From assembly GCA_002167215.1 (NCBI GenBank), contig NHDS01000028.1, forward strand, positions 1-9,567: DNA of 9,567 nt. The letters run 5' to 3'. Source of the stretch: Pelagibacteraceae bacterium TMED65. GTDB taxonomy: Bacteria > Pseudomonadota > Alphaproteobacteria > TMED127. Below the pieces are notes generated by a model. The model saw only the letters and a program-made list of their open reading frames with translations, was not told the DNA's origin and made no database searches. Each line of letters begins with the position of its first letter. Within the stretch, counting starts at the first letter, position 1. Shown here piece by piece: positions 7,258 to 9,567 of this stretch. A program made the position numbers and the translations under genes.

Positions 7258-7853
7258 TGTCATACTCTGGAAGAAGATTAAGGGCTGATCCCTTCACCGA
7301 TTTGTTATTCAATATACTGTTGTCATTTACACTCTTAATGTTTTTAGCAATTATTTTTATGAATCCAATCCCCAAAACTGGAGTTATAAACCCAAAAGCA
7401 GAGTATATAATAACAGTTAGTTGGAAAGATAATAATCCAGATGACGTTGATACTTATGTACAAAGTCCCACTGGCGACCTGGTTTGGTTTAGAGGAAAAG
7501 AGGCTGGATTTGTTCATCTTGATAGAGATGATAGAGGCCTCCTTAATGACACTATTGAAATTAATGGAGAGAAAGTTCAAAACCCACTTAACCAGGAAGT
7601 TGTAACAATAAGAGCAGTTGTTCCTGGAGAATATATTGTTAATATACATTATTATGCAACAAAAACAGAGCAACCGGTTGATGTAAACGTCAAAGTAGAA
7701 AAAGTTAATCCTAAATTAGAAGTGATTTATTATGGTACTATAAAATTAGAAAAAAAAGGTGTAGAAAAAACTGCAACAAGATTTAATATTACACAAGATG
7801 GAGTTGTAAGTATTTCAGGAAACTTGTTTAAGAAATTAGTTCCAGAAAATTAA
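7257..7853 (+). CDS. ExbD/TolR-like membrane anchor with an unusual periplasmic domain
   Basis: The 198-residue product begins with a short basic segment, then DPFTDLLFNILLSF and a single hydrophobic helix (about 16-37). Asp15 sits where ExbD/TolR have their essential membrane Asp (TPFIDVML in ExbD), so it is the likely proton-carrying partner of the preceding channel. The remainder, from about residue 48, would be periplasmic and does not look like the usual small ExbD C-terminal domain. It is a beta-rich sequence with DNNPDDVDTYVQSPTG (58-73), VWFRG, LDRDDRG (88-94) and GEYIVNIHYY (124-133). This resembles DUF2135-like beta-sandwich proteins, and the acidic loops might bind metal (inference). 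Its ATG overlaps the stop of the channel gene. It lacks a peptidoglycan-binding OmpA-like domain, so it is not MotB. Confidence 0.75.
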   Translation: MSYSGRRLRADPFTDLLFNILLSFTLLMFLAIIFMNPIPKTGVINPKAEYIITVSWKDNNPDDVDTYVQSPTGDLVWFRGKEAGFVHLDRDDRGLLNDTIEINGEKVQNPLNQEVVTIRAVVPGEYIVNIHYYATKTEQPVDVNVKVEKVNPKLEVIYYGTIKLEKKGVEKTATRFNITQDGVVSISGNLFKKLVPEN

Positions 7854-7856
7854 AGA

Positions 7857-7861
7857 AAGGA
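7857..7861 (+). promoter_or_regulatory. Shine-Dalgarno for the gene starting at 7866
   Basis: AAGGA lies four bases before the ATG at 7866. It is the only clear ribosome binding site seen in the window and supports that start. Confidence 0.7.
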
Positions 7862-7865
7862 AATT

Positions 7866-8387
7866 ATGAACTCAGAAATTTTTTTTATAATAATTTGTTA
7901 TGTAATATTAGCATTTCTGCTAGTTTTATTTAATTTAAGAACAAATTTTCATTGGCTAATAAAGTCATCGATGATTATCATAACAACATTCTTTTATATT
8001 TTAACTTACGATTCTTTTAAAAATCTTATAGGTTGGCCATCAAGTGACTCTCTTCCAGATAGATTTAGACTTGTTGCGGCACAGATATACGAACCAAACG
8101 CTTTAATAAGCTCTGAAGGGTCAATTTTTCTTTGGATCACTGATATGGATGATTTAGCAGGTTTAAGCACCCCAAGATCATATAGCATAAAATATAATAA
8201 GGATGTTCATGAAAGAATATCAAAAGCTTTAGTCAGCCTAAAGAATGGAATACCACAGATGGGAGAGAACGTTGATGAAAATAAAAAAAATATAATCTCC
8301 TCTGTTCTCAAAAAAGAAAAAGCATCAACTGTTAGTTCAAAATTGAATTTTTTTGACATGCCTAATCAACTCTTACCAGAAAAGTAA
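7866..8387 (+). CDS. Conserved two-helix membrane protein of unknown function (GWPSSD motif)
   Basis: The 173-residue protein has two N-terminal hydrophobic helices (about 4-24 and 31-48) and a mostly polar remainder. Distinctive segments are GWPSSDSLPDRF (56-67), EGSIFLWITDMDD (84-96), PRSYSIKY (103-110), GIPQMGE (128-134) and the tail FFDMPNQLLPEK. I recall similar uncharacterised proteins with a GWPSSDPLP-like motif next to MotA/TolQ/ExbB genes, but I know of no function and cannot name a family. The topology puts the soluble part on one side of the inner membrane, probably in the periplasm given the GWPSSD segment just after helix 2 (inference). It sits 12 bases after the anchor gene with a good Shine-Dalgarno, and its stop overlaps the next ATG (TAATG). 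It may be an accessory or output subunit of the channel. Confidence 0.8.
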   Translation: MNSEIFFIIICYVILAFLLVLFNLRTNFHWLIKSSMIIITTFFYILTYDSFKNLIGWPSSDSLPDRFRLVAAQIYEPNALISSEGSIFLWITDMDDLAGLSTPRSYSIKYNKDVHERISKALVSLKNGIPQMGENVDENKKNIISSVLKKEKASTVSSKLNFFDMPNQLLPEK

Positions 8388-9076
8388 TGAGATATTTATT
8401 TGTTATTTTTTTTTTAATTGGATGTTCAGAAAATAATAACTCATACTTTCCTTTGGCAAAAAAGAAATATTGGTCATACAAAATTGAAATCAAACCAGAG
8501 ATTGACCAAAAAACAGTCTATAAAAAAGTAAACCTATCACTTGGGAAAAAAAAACTTCAAATTAATGGAGAAAAATATTCAATTTATCCATTACTTAGAG
8601 AAGATGGTTCAATATATTTTTATTCCTTTAATAAAGATGGAATATACAGAAAAGGATCATCTTTCCTAAAAGATAAAAATATAAATAAACAGAAAAGTGA
8701 AAGAATTGTTTTGCCTAAACCTGAAAAAATTGGGAGGAAATGGGCAACAGAAAGTAAAACTTTTTTGATTTTAAAAAGATACCCTTATTATGATTATAGA
8801 GCTACAACAAACTTTCAAATTGAATATGAAATAATTTCAAAAAACCAAACCGTAATAACTCCAGCTGGAAAGTTTAAGAACTGTCTTTTTGTAAGAGGAA
8901 CTGGAAAAACCAAATTCATAGGGGATAGTGAGATTGGTACTATAGAAATTAACATTTCATCAGAAGAATGGTATGCAAAAGGAATAGGATTAATTAAAAG
9001 TTTAAGAATTGAAAAAACGGACTCCGATCTTTTTGGCACAACAGAAATGTTACAGGTTTTAGAAGATTATAAATAG
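8387..9076 (+). CDS. Predicted lipoprotein of unknown function
   Basis: The N-terminus MRYLFVIFFLIGCSENNN is a short lipoprotein signal with lipobox LIGC; cleavage before Cys13 would leave a lipid-anchored protein. Ser14 after the Cys has no Asp sorting signal, so the outer membrane is plausible (E. coli rule). The mature part of about 217 residues is beta-rich. YFPLAKKKYWSY (20-31), TPAGKFKNC (158-166), and EEWYAKGIGLIKS (193-205) match a pattern seen in uncharacterised lipoproteins with 'YFPL-x-x-G-x-x-W-x-Y' and 'YA-x-GVGLVK' segments. Its start overlaps the stop of the two-helix protein, so it is translationally coupled to that gene. It could link the channel complex to the outer membrane, but that is inference from context only. 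Confidence 0.8.
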   Translation: MRYLFVIFFLIGCSENNNSYFPLAKKKYWSYKIEIKPEIDQKTVYKKVNLSLGKKKLQINGEKYSIYPLLREDGSIYFYSFNKDGIYRKGSSFLKDKNINKQKSERIVLPKPEKIGRKWATESKTFLILKRYPYYDYRATTNFQIEYEIISKNQTVITPAGKFKNCLFVRGTGKTKFIGDSEIGTIEINISSEEWYAKGIGLIKSLRIEKTDSDLFGTTEMLQVLEDYK

Positions 9077-9085
9077 TTTTATATT

Positions 9086-9567
9086 ATGTCTATTAACAAC
9101 ACTATTCTAATTTTATTTTTACTTGTTGCTATACTTTATATCGGAAAATTCATATTGTTACCTTTTTCAATTTCGTTGTTTATTTTTTTGATAATAAAAT
9201 CCTTATCAAATAAATTTTCTTCCACTGTAAAAGATTATTTAAAAATTCAGGTAAATAAAATTTTTGCTTTAATGGTTATTCTAGTAATTTTATTTGCTTT
9301 TTTGTATTTTTTTTGGGTAATACTAGAATACAATATTAACTCGGTAAGACAAAATTCAACAATCTATCAAAATAACTTTTACAAGGTTTTAAATCTAGTT
9401 TCTAACACCTCAATACAAAAGTTCTTCTCAACAAATGAAATAATAAATTCATTGAATTTTATGAAACTGTTTTCACAAATACTCAATAATTTATCAAGTT
9501 TTGCAGGAAACTTTTCATTTATCCTATTGTTACTTATTTTTTTTATAATAGAAGAAAAGTTTTTTTT
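9086..9567 (+). CDS. AI-2E transporter family (PerM/TqsA-like) membrane protein, 3' end cut off
   Basis: The frame is open from the ATG at 9086 to the window edge, giving 160 residues of a family usually about 340-380. Hydrophobic helices at about 7-20, 22-40, 59-80 and 141-156 follow the typical N-terminal arrangement: two close helices, a third, a polar stretch, then FILLLLIFFIIEEKFF, which matches the family pattern of a helix ending in an acidic pair. This family includes TqsA (AI-2 export) and PerM-type permeases and Na+/H+ antiporter-like members; substrate cannot be assigned. The gap from the lipoprotein is 9 bases, so it is likely in the same transcript. No Shine-Dalgarno is visible. 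Confidence 0.7.
   Translation, partial: MSINNTILILFLLVAILYIGKFILLPFSISLFIFLIIKSLSNKFSSTVKDYLKIQVNKIFALMVILVILFAFLYFFWVILEYNINSVRQNSTIYQNNFYKVLNLVSNTSIQKFFSTNEIINSLNFMKLFSQILNNLSSFAGNFSFILLLLIFFIIEEKFF

Noticed and set aside
6547..9076. Zorya anti-phage system
   Set aside because: The channel lacks the long cytoplasmic tail of ZorA, the anchor lacks the OmpA-like domain of ZorB, and no helicase or nuclease gene is adjacent.
6547..9076. Tol-Pal or TonB-ExbB-ExbD operon
   Set aside because: There is no TolA, TolB, Pal, YbgF or TonB-like protein, and the anchor's periplasmic domain and the channel's four-helix layout differ from these.

Overview
The window is strongly AT-rich, gene-dense and has very short spacers. 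Its gene content points to a low-GC alphaproteobacterium with a streamlined genome, such as a marine SAR11-like lineage. This is inferred from three things: the two-subunit glycyl-tRNA synthetase, a long-chain polyprenyl diphosphate synthase, and an ABC1-kinase subfamily plus a TetR/COQ9-like protein that I know mainly from Alphaproteobacteria. Only one start (7866) has a clear Shine-Dalgarno sequence. No tRNA, rRNA, CRISPR array, insertion sequence or gene-free stretch longer than 300 bases was seen.

Layout: (1) 1-2699, minus strand: glyQ followed by glyS, overlapping by 8 bases; glyS runs off the left edge. (2) 2700-2801: divergent intergenic region with a 9-bp-arm inverted repeat. (3) 2802-5886: an isoprenoid/ubiquinone-flavoured group, namely an IspB-like synthase, a possible 39-residue membrane peptide, an ABC1 (UbiB/COQ8-type) kinase, and a convergent TetR/COQ9-like gene whose 3' end overlaps the kinase gene. 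(4) 5887-6013: divergent region with a 12-bp palindrome at the TetR-like start and a candidate promoter for apt. (5) 6014-9567, plus strand: apt, then four tightly packed genes for a proton-channel-like membrane assembly, then the beginning of an AI-2E-family membrane protein cut by the right edge.

The most interesting block is 6547-9076. It encodes a four-helix MotA/TolQ/ExbB-type channel subunit and an ExbD-like anchor with the membrane Asp, whose periplasmic part looks like an acidic beta-sandwich rather than the usual ExbD domain. A two-helix protein of a conserved but uncharacterised type (GWPSSDSLPDRF motif) and a lipoprotein follow. Start/stop overlaps of the TAATG kind couple channel to anchor and two-helix protein to lipoprotein. 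The block looks like an ion-driven cell-envelope machine with unknown output; that role is inference. The other genes are housekeeping: glycyl-tRNA charging, ubiquinone side-chain synthesis and its regulation, and adenine salvage.
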